DNA of 53,823 bases from an uncultured Clostridia bacterium (GTDB lineage: Bacteria; Bacillota; Clostridia; Lachnospirales; Anaerotignaceae): assembly GCA_902477755.1 (NCBI GenBank), contig CABSIK010000015.1, positions 1 to 53,823 of the forward strand. The letters run 5' to 3'. The notes under the pieces are model-generated. The model saw nothing but the letters and a program-made list of their open reading frames with translations, had not been told where the DNA came from and ran no database searches. This document shows, piece by piece, positions 6,962 to 15,333 of this stretch. Within the stretch, counting starts at the first letter, position 1, and every line of letters begins with the position of its first letter. The translations under genes and the position numbers were made by a program.

Positions 6962-7222
6962 GTACCAATAAAAATCCGATTTTATGCAAAAAAAACCCCG
7001 AAAAAATAGGGAATCTGCCTGAAATCACAAGTGAAAATTTTAAGGACAAAGGCATTTCTTTTTTTATCCATATTTTATATAAAAAAACTTATGTATATGA
7101 GAAAAGTACAAAATATTCAAAGGCATTTCTACAAATGTTTATTTTTGCTATTTTTTTTGTTGAAATTGCCAATTTTCCATCTTTTATATCCCGTGGAAGG
7201 CAGAGAAAGCACCAAAAAATCG
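6962..7222. other. AT-rich intergenic stretch
   Basis: About 260 bases of very AT-rich DNA follow the terminator. A frame running through it starts inside the terminator, has no ribosome site and encodes low-complexity Lys/Phe/Ile-rich sequence, so I do not call a gene. I see no repeat or RNA gene in it. Confidence 0.5.
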
Positions 7223-7251
7223 TTGATTTCTGTAGTTGTATAGTGTACTAT
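7223..7251 (+). promoter_or_regulatory. Predicted sigma-A promoter for diguanylate cyclase
   Basis: TTGATT and TACTAT are separated by 17 bases. Transcription would begin near 7258 and give an untranslated leader of about 150 nt that contains the possible attenuator. Confidence 0.5.
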
Positions 7252-7293
7252 TAAATAAATTAAGGTATACTTTCAGAATAAAATTTCTAGTAG

Positions 7294-7360
7294 TCAATCT
7301 TCGGAGAACATATTTATAATAAGAGCAGACCATCTTCAAGATTGAAAGGTGGTTTTTATT
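7294..7360 (+). promoter_or_regulatory. Possible transcription attenuator
   Basis: ACCATCTT pairs with AAGGTGGT and is followed by TTTTTATTTT, giving a terminator inside the leader, before the ATG at 7411. Its loop holds AAGATTGA (7338-7345), the perfect complement of TCAATCTT (7294-7301), which could form an alternative structure. I recognise no known riboswitch here. Confidence 0.45.
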
Positions 7361-7410
7361 TTACGAAAGTTGACAATGTGTCTTCATTTTACATTTTGGA
7401 GTGAACTTAC

Positions 7411-8955
7411 ATGGGAACTGGAATTGATATGCTTATTAAATGGCTTTTGGGCGCGGCAATATCACAAGAAGATTTTGTTAAAAAATCTGTAGGGAGCAAC
7501 CGGATTGCTCTGCGGATCGGAACGGCCTTTGGTGCTTTTTTTGGATTTTGCAATATATGCAGAGTGCTGTTTTTCAGCAATATAGGGGTAATGGACAATC
7601 ACCACAGTTACTTCAGATTACATCTGGTCTATCTTGTCTTCTGTGCTGCATTTTTACTCATTGATTTTTGCTGCAGCATGTCGGATATGATACGATACCG
7701 GTTTTATATGATCAGTGTGGGTGTGATTTTAATTTGGCATCTGCTGTTTAATATTTATGAAGTGCATTTGTCTGGGTCTATAGCGTATTTTACCATTGTG
7801 ACAGCCATGATGTCCTTTTCTGGTTTTTTGATGTTCAGGCCTTTTTATACCATCATCAGCTTAGGCGTGTGCTACATTACATATTTGCTGTTTATCCATC
7901 CCTTATTAAGTGTCAGTGAAATGGTTCATTTTACCATGATCATCTGTTTATGTATCCTCATGTATCTCATCAGATATAAACATTTGCGTATTGAGATCAG
8001 TCAGGTAAACCAGATGCGGGAAGTACAGCAGGAATTGACGGATACCCAGCGGGATTTTCGCCTGACCATTGAGCAGTATGAGCTGATCCGTGAGCAGGAA
8101 AGCTCCATCACCTTTGAATGGGATATTCAGGAAGATTGGATTCGTTTTTCCAAGGAATGGAAACATTATTTTGACCACCCGGAAAACATCAGCCAATTTT
8201 ATGATTTTATCGAAAATCTGGAACTGCTTTCCTCATCGCACAAAGAAATTTTGCTCACCTGTATGAAAAATATCAAAAAAGGTGTGGCTTATCAAAAACA
8301 TGAATTTATGCTGCCTATCAAATCTGGAGAAAACAGATGGTTTGAGATCCGTGTCATTACCCAGATGAATCAGCAGAATGAGCCAGTTTTGGGTATTGGC
8401 ATCCTTTCGGATATCACAGAGCGTAAGAGCCGGATCAACCAGCTGGAAAAAGAAATTCAGATGGATATATTCACAGGTCTGCTGAACAAAGCTTCCATCG
8501 AGCGTTATGGCAGACGAAAGCTCACAGAACTGCGGGAAGGAGAAAAACTGGCTGCTTTGATGGTGGACATGGACAACTTTAAAAACATCAACGATCATTA
8601 TGGACACCCTGTAGGAGATTATGTGCTCAAAGAAGCCGCTGACATCCTGCGCCGCTTTGCACCGACAGGTGCCAGAATCGGCAGAATCGGCGGGGACGAG
8701 TTTATGGTGCTGTTCGTCGGTCATGATATATCCGGTCTGAAAACCTATGCGGAAGAGATTATCCAAAAGATTTCTCAAATCCAGTGGAGCGGCATCACGC
8801 TTTCTTCCAGCTGTAGTATAGGTCTGGTGGCGGTGTCTGCATCCGCCTGCTATGATGACCTTTACCGACAAGCCGATGAAGCATTGTATCATGCCAAACA
8901 GCTGGGCAAAAACCAGCTGTACAGTACATTTTCCGAACAGACGGAAGAAAATTGA
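7411..8955 (+). CDS. Membrane diguanylate cyclase (GGDEF)
   Basis: 514 residues. Residues about 30-190 hold six or so hydrophobic segments. A coiled stretch and a PAS-like domain follow (about 225-345, ITFEWDIQEDWIRFSKEW...GIGILSDITERKSR), then a GGDEF domain with MVDMDNFKNINDHYGHPVGD and an intact GGDEF at 427-431, so it should make c-di-GMP from two GTP. The RxxD inhibitory site is absent: the residues before GGDEF read PTGARIGRI, suggesting no classic product inhibition. The gene lies directly upstream of a c-di-GMP riboswitch, so its product may switch on the neighbouring operon. No charged signal peptide is present; the first helix acts as the anchor. Confidence 0.92.
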   Translation: MGTGIDMLIKWLLGAAISQEDFVKKSVGSNRIALRIGTAFGAFFGFCNICRVLFFSNIGVMDNHHSYFRLHLVYLVFCAAFLLIDFCCSMSDMIRYRFYMISVGVILIWHLLFNIYEVHLSGSIAYFTIVTAMMSFSGFLMFRPFYTIISLGVCYITYLLFIHPLLSVSEMVHFTMIICLCILMYLIRYKHLRIEISQVNQMREVQQELTDTQRDFRLTIEQYELIREQESSITFEWDIQEDWIRFSKEWKHYFDHPENISQFYDFIENLELLSSSHKEILLTCMKNIKKGVAYQKHEFMLPIKSGENRWFEIRVITQMNQQNEPVLGIGILSDITERKSRINQLEKEIQMDIFTGLLNKASIERYGRRKLTELREGEKLAALMVDMDNFKNINDHYGHPVGDYVLKEAADILRRFAPTGARIGRIGGDEFMVLFVGHDISGLKTYAEEIIQKISQIQWSGITLSSSCSIGLVAVSASACYDDLYRQADEALYHAKQLGKNQLYSTFSEQTEEN

Positions 8956-8960
8956 ATTCG

Positions 8961-9030
8961 TTGGCAAAATCGTTGAAAAACGATGACGCAAAGCTATGAG
9001 TCTACGGCAGAGAGCTGCTATGATTGTCAA
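8961..9030 (+). ncRNA. c-di-GMP-I (GEMM) riboswitch aptamer
   Basis: P1 can form from TTGGC (8961-8965) and GTCAA (9026-9030). ATCGTT-GAAA-AACGAT is a perfect P1b stem with a GNRA tetraloop. The invariant GACGCAAAGC follows, then a second arm with GGCAG and CTGCT. These are the hallmarks of the GEMM-I class that binds c-di-GMP. It starts just after the stop of a diguanylate cyclase gene and precedes a terminator and the surface-polymer operon. Class assignment is confident; P1 is short and its exact pairing is less so. Confidence 0.85.
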
Positions 9031-9082
9031 GCTGCAAAAAAAACGACCAGGTATTCCTGGGGCGGATTTTTTGCAGCTTTTT
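9029..9082 (+). terminator. Riboswitch expression-platform terminator
   Basis: AAGCTGCAAAAAA (from 9029) pairs with TTTTTTGCAGCTT, with an inner CCAGG/CCTGG hairpin, and ends in a T-run. Its left arm shares AA (9029-9030) with the end of P1, so a closed aptamer would compete with the terminator. This hints at an ON switch, but the overlap is too small to be certain. Confidence 0.75.
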
Positions 9083-9101
9083 CTTTTGGGGGGAATGTGA
9101 T

Positions 9102-9797
9102 TTGAACGAGGTATATCGTCAGGAAAAGAAGTATTTCATGACACTTTTTGAAATGAAAAAACTTTCCGGCCAGCTGGATCAGGTCATGATGCAGGATGCC
9201 CATAACGGTGCAAATGGCTATCATATCCGTTCTCTGTATTTTGATACCATCTATGAGCGGGATTATGAGACAAAGATCGATGGTCTGGAGCTGCGGCGGA
9301 AAATCCGTCTGCGGATCTATGACCCTGCCGCTGATTTTGCCATGCTGGAAATGAAGCAGAAGGAAGGCAGCTACCAGAAAAAACGTTCCCTGCGGGTGTC
9401 CAGAGAGGACGCCATGGCGCTTGCCAAAGGCAGGTATCACAGTCTTTTGAAATATACGGATCCTTTTGCGGCAGAGTGCTATGGACTCATGCACATGGAG
9501 TGCTACCGCCCCAAAACCATTGTGGAATATAAGCGGAAAGCCTATATTGCTAAGGAAAATAAAATCCGCATCACCTTTGACCACCAGATTCAGGCAACAG
9601 AAAGCTGTATGGATTTATTCGCTCCGGATTTAAACATGTATCCGGTGCTGGATCCCTTCAACGGGGTGTTGGAAGTGAAGTATAACGGCTTTCTGCTCAG
9701 TTATATCAAAGAACTGGTCAATGAAGCCAATCGTTCGGAATTGTCAGTGAGCAAATATTGTCTGGCGCGGAGTGTCACCATGAAGTTTGCATTATAG
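9102..9797 (+). CDS. VTC-domain (polyphosphate polymerase-like) protein
   Basis: 231 residues from TTG 9102, chosen for the GGGGGG ribosome site 8 nt upstream and because ATG/GTG near it are out of frame. It is the VTC tunnel fold: RQEKKYFMT at the N-terminus, HIRSLYFDT, basic strand ELRRKIRLRIYD, EMKQKEGSYQKKR, VEYKRKAYI, and LEVKYNGFL near the end. In yeast Vtc4 this fold makes polyphosphate from ATP; the bacterial homologues next to DUF4956 and CotH are not biochemically defined. No membrane segment. It is the first gene of the riboswitch-led operon. The substrate is inferred at best; a nucleotide-driven polymer or modification reaction fits the conserved basic residues. Confidence 0.85.
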   Translation: MNEVYRQEKKYFMTLFEMKKLSGQLDQVMMQDAHNGANGYHIRSLYFDTIYERDYETKIDGLELRRKIRLRIYDPAADFAMLEMKQKEGSYQKKRSLRVSREDAMALAKGRYHSLLKYTDPFAAECYGLMHMECYRPKTIVEYKRKAYIAKENKIRITFDHQIQATESCMDLFAPDLNMYPVLDPFNGVLEVKYNGFLLSYIKELVNEANRSELSVSKYCLARSVTMKFAL

Positions 9798-9808
9798 GAG
9801 GATGTCTT

Positions 9809-10504
9809 ATGAGAAAAATATTACTGGATTTTTTGGAGACCACGGGACAATTGGATTTGCAGACCGTCGTCCTGCGTATGGCGGTAGCAACAGCCGTAGG
9901 TTTTTTGATCTACCTGTCCTACATGCTTTCCCATGAAGGAAGTATCTACAGCAGAAAATTCAATGTTTCCTTGATGGCGCTGACAGTCATCACGACGGCA
10001 GTCATGATCGTCATCGGCAATAATATCGCTTTGTCTCTTGGTATGGTGGGTGCCCTGTCCATCGTCCGTTTTTGTACTGCCATCAAGGATTCTCGTGACA
10101 CCGTTTATATTTTCTGGACCATCGTCACTGGTATTTGCTGCGGTGCCGGTGATTTCATCGTTGCCGGCATGGGCGCAGCATTCACATTTTTGATTCTGCT
10201 CATTTTCGGGCGCATCAAAAACGACAACCGCGTGCTGTTCATCATCCGTACCGCAAGGGTCAACGAGGCACGGATCGAAGCCCTCATGTTCCAGTATTTT
10301 GCCCGAAAAGCAAACCTGCGGGTAAAGAATACCACGGAAAACAGTGTGGAATTTATTTATGAAATCAGCAAACGTCTGCTGGATAAGGCCGGCAAAGCCG
10401 CAAAAGGAAATATGAAAGGAAAAAGCATCACAGATGCCATCTATGAGATCGGCAATATTGAATACTGCAACATGGTGATGCAGAATGACGAAATCAGCAG
10501 CTGA
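9809..10504 (+). CDS. DUF4956 membrane protein
   Basis: 231 residues from ATG 9809, 11 bases after the VTC-domain gene, with AGGAGG before it. Four to five hydrophobic helices lie between residues about 20 and 130 (MAVATAVGFLIYLSYML, LMALTVITTAVMIVIGNNIALSLGMVGALSIVRF, FWTIVTGICCGAGDFIVAGMGAAFTFLILLIF). A soluble C-terminal domain follows (VLFIIRTARVNEARIEALMFQYFARKANLRVKNTT). This is the DUF4956 family, which typically neighbours VTC-domain and CotH genes. Function is unknown; a membrane partner or export channel for the VTC product is a reasonable guess by analogy with the membrane-bound VTC complex. Confidence 0.85.
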   Translation: MRKILLDFLETTGQLDLQTVVLRMAVATAVGFLIYLSYMLSHEGSIYSRKFNVSLMALTVITTAVMIVIGNNIALSLGMVGALSIVRFCTAIKDSRDTVYIFWTIVTGICCGAGDFIVAGMGAAFTFLILLIFGRIKNDNRVLFIIRTARVNEARIEALMFQYFARKANLRVKNTTENSVEFIYEISKRLLDKAGKAAKGNMKGKSITDAIYEIGNIEYCNMVMQNDEISS

Positions 10505-10519
10505 TAGGAGGCGAGGAAA

Positions 10520-12061
10520 ATGAAATATCGTATTGCAGGGATTGCTGCAATGTTGCTGGTACTGCTTGCGGTATTTCTCGCTGACAATGTGGGTACCGAG
10601 AACACGGAAAAACGGGTCCATCAGCATCTCACTGGCCGTCAGCCCGACGCTGGATGCCACTGTGACGGCACCACCCTTTGTACCCATCTGCCCCTTTTGG
10701 TCATTGATACCGGTGGTGTGGAAATCCCCGGGGAACCTATCCTGAATGAGAATAACGAGGAAATCGGTTTTACCACCGCAGCTGACGGAAATACCATGAT
10801 TTCCGCTAAGCTCTCTGTCATGAGCGATGAGGAACAGAACCATCATCCCACAGATGCGCCAGATATGGAAAGCAACATCATGATTCGTATCAGGGGCAAT
10901 TCCTCCCGTTATTTCAATAAAAAGAGCTATCGCGTGAAGCTGGTGGAGGATACGGCGGGGCTGGTCAATGGTGATCTGCCCCTTTTGGGCATGAGCAAAG
11001 AAAACGACTGGGCACTCTATGGACCTTTTTTGGACAAAACACTTATCCGTAACTATATGTGGATGAATATTTCCGCGGAAATCATGGGCTATGCGCCAGA
11101 GGTGCGTTTTTGTGAAGTCATCCTCAATGGAGAATATCAGGGGGTTTATGTCCTCATGGAAACCATTAAGGAGGATGACTACAGGGTAAATCTCAGCGAC
11201 TACGAGGAAGGCAGTGACCAAACCAGCTATATTGTGCTTCTGGATGACCCAGAGGAATCCAGAATTCTCAATAACTACACCCAGTATACATACGAAATGG
11301 AGTTTTCCACCAAAGAAGACGATCCGGAACAGGTGACTTCCTCCACAGGCATACAAGTATTGTATCCACAGGAGGAATACCAGAGCCAAGAGGTTCTGGA
11401 CTATATCCAGCGGGACATCAGCCGCATTGAGCGGGGACTCTATTCCTCGGATATGGTTTCCGGTCAGTATGACTACGAGAAAGAGCTGGATGTGGATTCT
11501 TTCGTGGATTATTATATCCTTCAGGAATTTTTGCTGAACAACGATATGTTCTCCCGTTCCACCTATTTATATCGGGATGTGCGGGGAAAGCTGACCGTAG
11601 GGCCTGTCTGGGACTATAACAATATGCTGGATAACTACATCCGCACCTTTGCCTCTGGTCGCTTGTATTTGCCAAACAGGGGTTGGTACGGCGCTCTTAT
11701 GAAGGATGAGGACTTTGTGGAGCGGGTGCTGACTCGGTATGAACAATTGCGTCAGACATACCTTTCTGACGAATATCTGACCAATTATATGGAAGAAACC
11801 ATTGCCTATCTTGGACCTGCCATTGCCCGCAACGACGCGGTGTGGGGCTTCAGCTATGATGCCACGAACCTGACCTCCCGACAGCGGCGCAGACCGGAGG
11901 AAGGGCAGACCTTAGAGGAGGTAAACCCTTCCAGTTACACCGAAGCGGTAGAATGGATGGAAGGTTTCATGCTCAGACGGAGTGCATGGCTGGATGAAAA
12001 CATCGAAAGCCTGCGGCAGTATTGTCACCAGTCCAAAACAGCAACCCAATGGGTAGAATAG
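10520..12061 (+). CDS. CotH kinase family protein
   Basis: 513 residues with an N-terminal signal or anchor (IAGIAAMLLVLLAVFLA), so it works outside the membrane. The core matches the CotH protein-kinase family: IMIRIRGNSSRYFNKKSYRVKL (nucleotide-binding strand and Lys), GMSKENDWALYGPFLDKTLIRNYMWMNI, VILNGEYQGVYVLMETIK, DVDSFVDYYILQEFLLNNDMFSRSTYLYRD and VGPVWDYNNMLDNY with the conserved Asp. CotH in Bacillus phosphorylates spore-coat proteins; homologues with VTC/DUF4956 partners probably phosphorylate other extracellular proteins or polymers. A Cys/His-rich segment near residues 45-60 (HQHLTGRQPDAGCHCDGTTLCTH) might bind metal. A 15-base gap and AGGAGG link it to the gene before. Confidence 0.88.
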   Translation: MKYRIAGIAAMLLVLLAVFLADNVGTENTEKRVHQHLTGRQPDAGCHCDGTTLCTHLPLLVIDTGGVEIPGEPILNENNEEIGFTTAADGNTMISAKLSVMSDEEQNHHPTDAPDMESNIMIRIRGNSSRYFNKKSYRVKLVEDTAGLVNGDLPLLGMSKENDWALYGPFLDKTLIRNYMWMNISAEIMGYAPEVRFCEVILNGEYQGVYVLMETIKEDDYRVNLSDYEEGSDQTSYIVLLDDPEESRILNNYTQYTYEMEFSTKEDDPEQVTSSTGIQVLYPQEEYQSQEVLDYIQRDISRIERGLYSSDMVSGQYDYEKELDVDSFVDYYILQEFLLNNDMFSRSTYLYRDVRGKLTVGPVWDYNNMLDNYIRTFASGRLYLPNRGWYGALMKDEDFVERVLTRYEQLRQTYLSDEYLTNYMEETIAYLGPAIARNDAVWGFSYDATNLTSRQRRRPEEGQTLEEVNPSSYTEAVEWMEGFMLRRSAWLDENIESLRQYCHQSKTATQWVE

Positions 12062-12073
12062 GAGGTATATGAA

Positions 12074-14202
12074 ATGGTGAAGCGGTTCATTCTCGTCTCT
12101 CTGGCCGTTGTCCTTTTTCTGGCGGGGATAGGATACCTTGTATACTTTCGGGGGCTTTATCTGGATTTTAAGCCAGAGGTATCTGTCACAGCCCATTTCC
12201 GCACCCAAGGGAAAGAAATACAGTATTTGGAAGAAGGCACATGGAAAACCATGGAGATACGGGGGTGGATGTATCCTCTAATATCCCGGGTAAAGTCATG
12301 CTGGACTTTGCGCCCACTTATGAAGATTATAGCCGCTGGCTGGCACAGATCGGTGATATGGGTGCCAATACCATTCGGGTCTATACGGTCATGGACGCGG
12401 ATTTTTATGAGGCTCTCTATGACCATAACACCACAAAAGAAAAGCCCTTGTACCTGTTGCAGGGGTTGTCGGTGCCTGACGATGCCAATTATGGAGCGGA
12501 GGACATTTATCAGGAGGAATTTGTAGATCTCCTGCTGGAAAACGCCATCAAAGCCGTGGACGTCATCCATGGCCACAGAGCCATTGAACTGGGGAATTTC
12601 ACAGGCACTGGCTGGTATCGGTGGGATGTTTCTCCTTGGACATTGGGCTATCTGCTGGGTCATGAATGGGACAGCGGCATCATTGCATATACCAATAACA
12701 GCACTTTGGGAGAAACCTCCTATCAGGGCACTTATTTCTACACCAAACCGGAAGCCACCCGTTTTGAAACAGCCATGGCGAAGCTTATGGATCAGGTGAC
12801 TCTTTACGAAAATAATAAATATAAAGAACAGCGGCTCATTTCCTTTGTCAATTCCCCGTGGGATGATCCCTTTGCTTATGACACACTGTATAACGCTCGC
12901 TTTGATACATACAATCAGGTGGATATGGAGCATATCGGCGCGACGGCAGAATTGTTGTCCGGGTATTTCGCTTCTTATGGTCTGGAAACCCTTTGTCCAG
13001 ACTATCAGAAGTACTTTACCCAGGCACAGCGGGCGGAGCTGGGAGAAATGCTCACAGGACTGGAAACAGGAGACTTGTACAGCGGCTATCTGACTTTGCT
13101 CAATCGGTATTATACAGTGCCCATAATGGCAACAGGCTTTGGTTTCTCCACTGCCAGAACGCCTGTGGTGGAAAATCATTCCCCTTTGAACGAACAGCAG
13201 CAGGGAGAAGCCCTTGTGGAGCTGTGGCAGAAAATGCGAAGTGCCGGCTGGACAGGGGGCTTTGTGTCCACATGGCAGGATGTGTGGGACAGAAACACTT
13301 GGAATACGGTCTATGCCAATTACAGCTTTGGCGTGGATAACTGGCAGGACGTACAGACAGACGGACAGAATTACGGCTTGATGGAGTTTTGGCTGGGCAG
13401 CGGTGAAAGGGTCTGCACCGTGGACGGCAACGCAGCCGAATGGCAGGACAAAGAGCCTGTCTGGTCATCAGACACCATAGATATGTATATGGATTATGAC
13501 GAAAAGTATCTGTATTTCTATGTGGATGGATTTTCGCCGGAAACAGACGTTTTGTACCTCCCCATTGATACGACTCCTAAAACGGGCAGTACTTACTGGG
13601 AGGAAAAGAAGATTTCCTTTGAAAGAGGCTGCGACTTTGTGGTGACTATCGACGGCAAGGATAACAGCCGTGTGCTGGTGCAGGAGCGTTACGAGAGCCT
13701 TTGGGTCATGTACGCTTATGAAACGGATTATAAAAATCCTTATGCGAAGGAATATTGGCGGGAAAAGGATTCCCCTGTGTTCCGTCCCATCCGCTCCATT
13801 ATGGAAATGTCGGAGGCCAATACAGGAAACCGTTGGGTTGCCATGCCCACTTACGAAACGGGAAAACTTCGCTATGGCAACGCAGATCCGGATTCCCCTG
13901 CCTTTGATTCGCTGGCGGATTTCTGTTTTACAGCGGATGGTGTGGAAATACGGATTCCTTGGGGGCTTCTGAATTTCTCTAATCCTGCCGAATGTATGAT
14001 ACACGATGATTATTATGAACATTATGGTGTGGAATATATACAGATCAACGAAATGTTTGTAGGTGCGGCCGTGGAAAGCCATGTCAAGGGACGTATCCCC
14101 ATGGCCTCCTTCCCTCTGGAAGGCTGGAAAAAACACGGGGAATACCACGAACGGCTGAAAAAATCTTATGATGTTTTGCAGGCGGCTTGGAGCAGCCGTT
14201 GA
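12074..14202 (+). CDS. Glycosidase-like surface protein, frameshifted
   Basis: The gene starts at ATG 12074 with a membrane anchor (FILVSLAVVLFLAGIGYLVYF). At a G5 run (12261-12265) one base is missing: the first frame reads KTMEIRGWMYPL, while the rest continues in another frame as VDVSSNIPGKVMLDFAP up to 14202. Restoring one G joins them into about 709 residues. The body has a TIM-barrel-like start (MGANTIRVYTVMDADFYEALY) as in glucanase/glucanosyltransferase folds, and TGGFVSTWQDVWDRNTW. A C-terminal domain (VDGNAAEWQDKEPVWSSDTIDMYMDYDEKYLYFYVDG) resembles CBM9/DOMON carbohydrate binders. It probably trims or remodels the operon's polymer. The shift may be a true mutation, a sequence error or slippage; 12241 is not a credible native start. 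Confidence 0.7.
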
Positions 14203-14226
14203 TACATGAAAAGAAGGTGCAGATAT

Positions 14227-15327
14227 ATGAGATTTGAAATGGTGATCTATATTTACGGCGCAGTCTGTGCCAGCATGATCGTTTTTAACATCGTTTATAA
14301 TTTGCTCCAAAAAAACAGTGAATTCCGTATGCAGAAGCGGTGCCGGAAGATCAAGGGCAAGATAGATGCCCAGCTTTCCCGTCTGGCGGCAGGGAAAAAA
14401 GTGGAGGAAGCCCATTTGCGAAAGCTGCGGCGCAAACTTTCTCATATCAAATATTTGATGGCGTTCCATCATGTTTTGCAGACCGATATGGAGCAGAAAC
14501 CTGCCCTGTATCAGGCATATCTCTATCAGATCCGGCCTGTGGTGCTCTATATGGCGGCAGTCTATCGGGATAAGGAGAATATGCAGGCAGGATACTTTGT
14601 CTATTTCCTTTCCTGCTACACGGCAGATAAACAGCTGGCAATGGAGTCTTTGCAGGACATTCTGCTGGATTATGTGCAGAAAACCAATCTCTACTGCCGT
14701 TTCAATGCCTTGCAGGCTATGTACCATTTCGCAACGCCGGAAACAGTGGCCAAAGCCCTTGGCATTGCCGATGACGGCAGTGTGTTCCTTCATGAAAAGC
14801 TTATCACAGAGGGGCTTCTTTCCTATAGGGGAGATCATCATGCCCTCATTGAGCAGCTTTGGAAGAAAATGGATCATTATTCTGCTCATATGCAGCTTGC
14901 CATCATGAATTATATCCGGTTCCGCTCCGGTGATTACCAGCAGGAGATGTACCAGATCATGATGGACGAAAAAGCGGATAAAGAACTGCGTCTGGCGGCG
15001 ATCCGGTACTGCGGCAAGTATCCTTATGAACCTGCCTATGAGCCATTGCTGACATTTGTGAAAGATAAAGACGCTACAAAATGGGAGTTTGCCACAGTGG
15101 CGGCATCATCTCTGGCGTCTTATGAAGGAAAAGTGGTGATGGATGCCCTGAAGGGAGCCCTCCACAACAGCAACTGGTATGTGCGCTATGCCGCTGCCCA
15201 AAGTCTGGAACATCTCCATGTGAACTACGACGATGTGGTGGACATTACCGCAGGCAGTGACCGCTACGCCAGAGAAATGCTCATGTATCGGCTGGAGTCT
15301 CGCAAACTGCAAAGTCTGGAGGTGTAA
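14227..15327 (+). CDS. Membrane-anchored HEAT-repeat protein
   Basis: 366 residues from ATG 14227, with AGAAGG 10 nt upstream; an in-frame ATG at 14206 overlaps that site. One N-terminal membrane helix (MVIYIYGAVCASMIVFNIVYNLL) is followed by a basic coiled stretch and an all-helical body. The last 120 residues show HEAT-type repeats (DKELRLAAIRYCGKYPYEPAYEPLLTFVKD, KWEFATVAASSLASYEGKVVMDALKGALHNSNWYVRYAAAQSLEHL). Such scaffolds bind proteins and often sit beside processive glycosyltransferases in exopolysaccharide clusters. It ends 6 bases before the GT2 gene, so an assembly or regulatory partner of that enzyme is likely. The exact role is not known. Confidence 0.75.
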   Translation: MRFEMVIYIYGAVCASMIVFNIVYNLLQKNSEFRMQKRCRKIKGKIDAQLSRLAAGKKVEEAHLRKLRRKLSHIKYLMAFHHVLQTDMEQKPALYQAYLYQIRPVVLYMAAVYRDKENMQAGYFVYFLSCYTADKQLAMESLQDILLDYVQKTNLYCRFNALQAMYHFATPETVAKALGIADDGSVFLHEKLITEGLLSYRGDHHALIEQLWKKMDHYSAHMQLAIMNYIRFRSGDYQQEMYQIMMDEKADKELRLAAIRYCGKYPYEPAYEPLLTFVKDKDATKWEFATVAASSLASYEGKVVMDALKGALHNSNWYVRYAAAQSLEHLHVNYDDVVDITAGSDRYAREMLMYRLESRKLQSLEV

Positions 15328-15333
15328 AGAGCC

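Noticed and set aside
6922..7254. 110-residue frame after the MetRS-domain gene
   Set aside because: It starts inside an intrinsic terminator and is AT-driven low-complexity sequence.
7250..7410. A c-di-GMP riboswitch before the diguanylate cyclase
   Set aside because: Neither the GACGCAAAGC block of GEMM-I nor a recognisable type II fold is present; only a terminator with a complementary octamer is seen.
9821..11389. Long minus-strand frame opposite the DUF4956 and CotH genes
   Set aside because: It is antisense to two genes with recognisable families and good ribosome sites, and encodes no known domain.
12241..12243. ATG as native start of the glycosidase-like gene
   Set aside because: No ribosome site; the preceding frame supplies a signal anchor that joins in sequence if one G is restored, so a frameshift explains it better.
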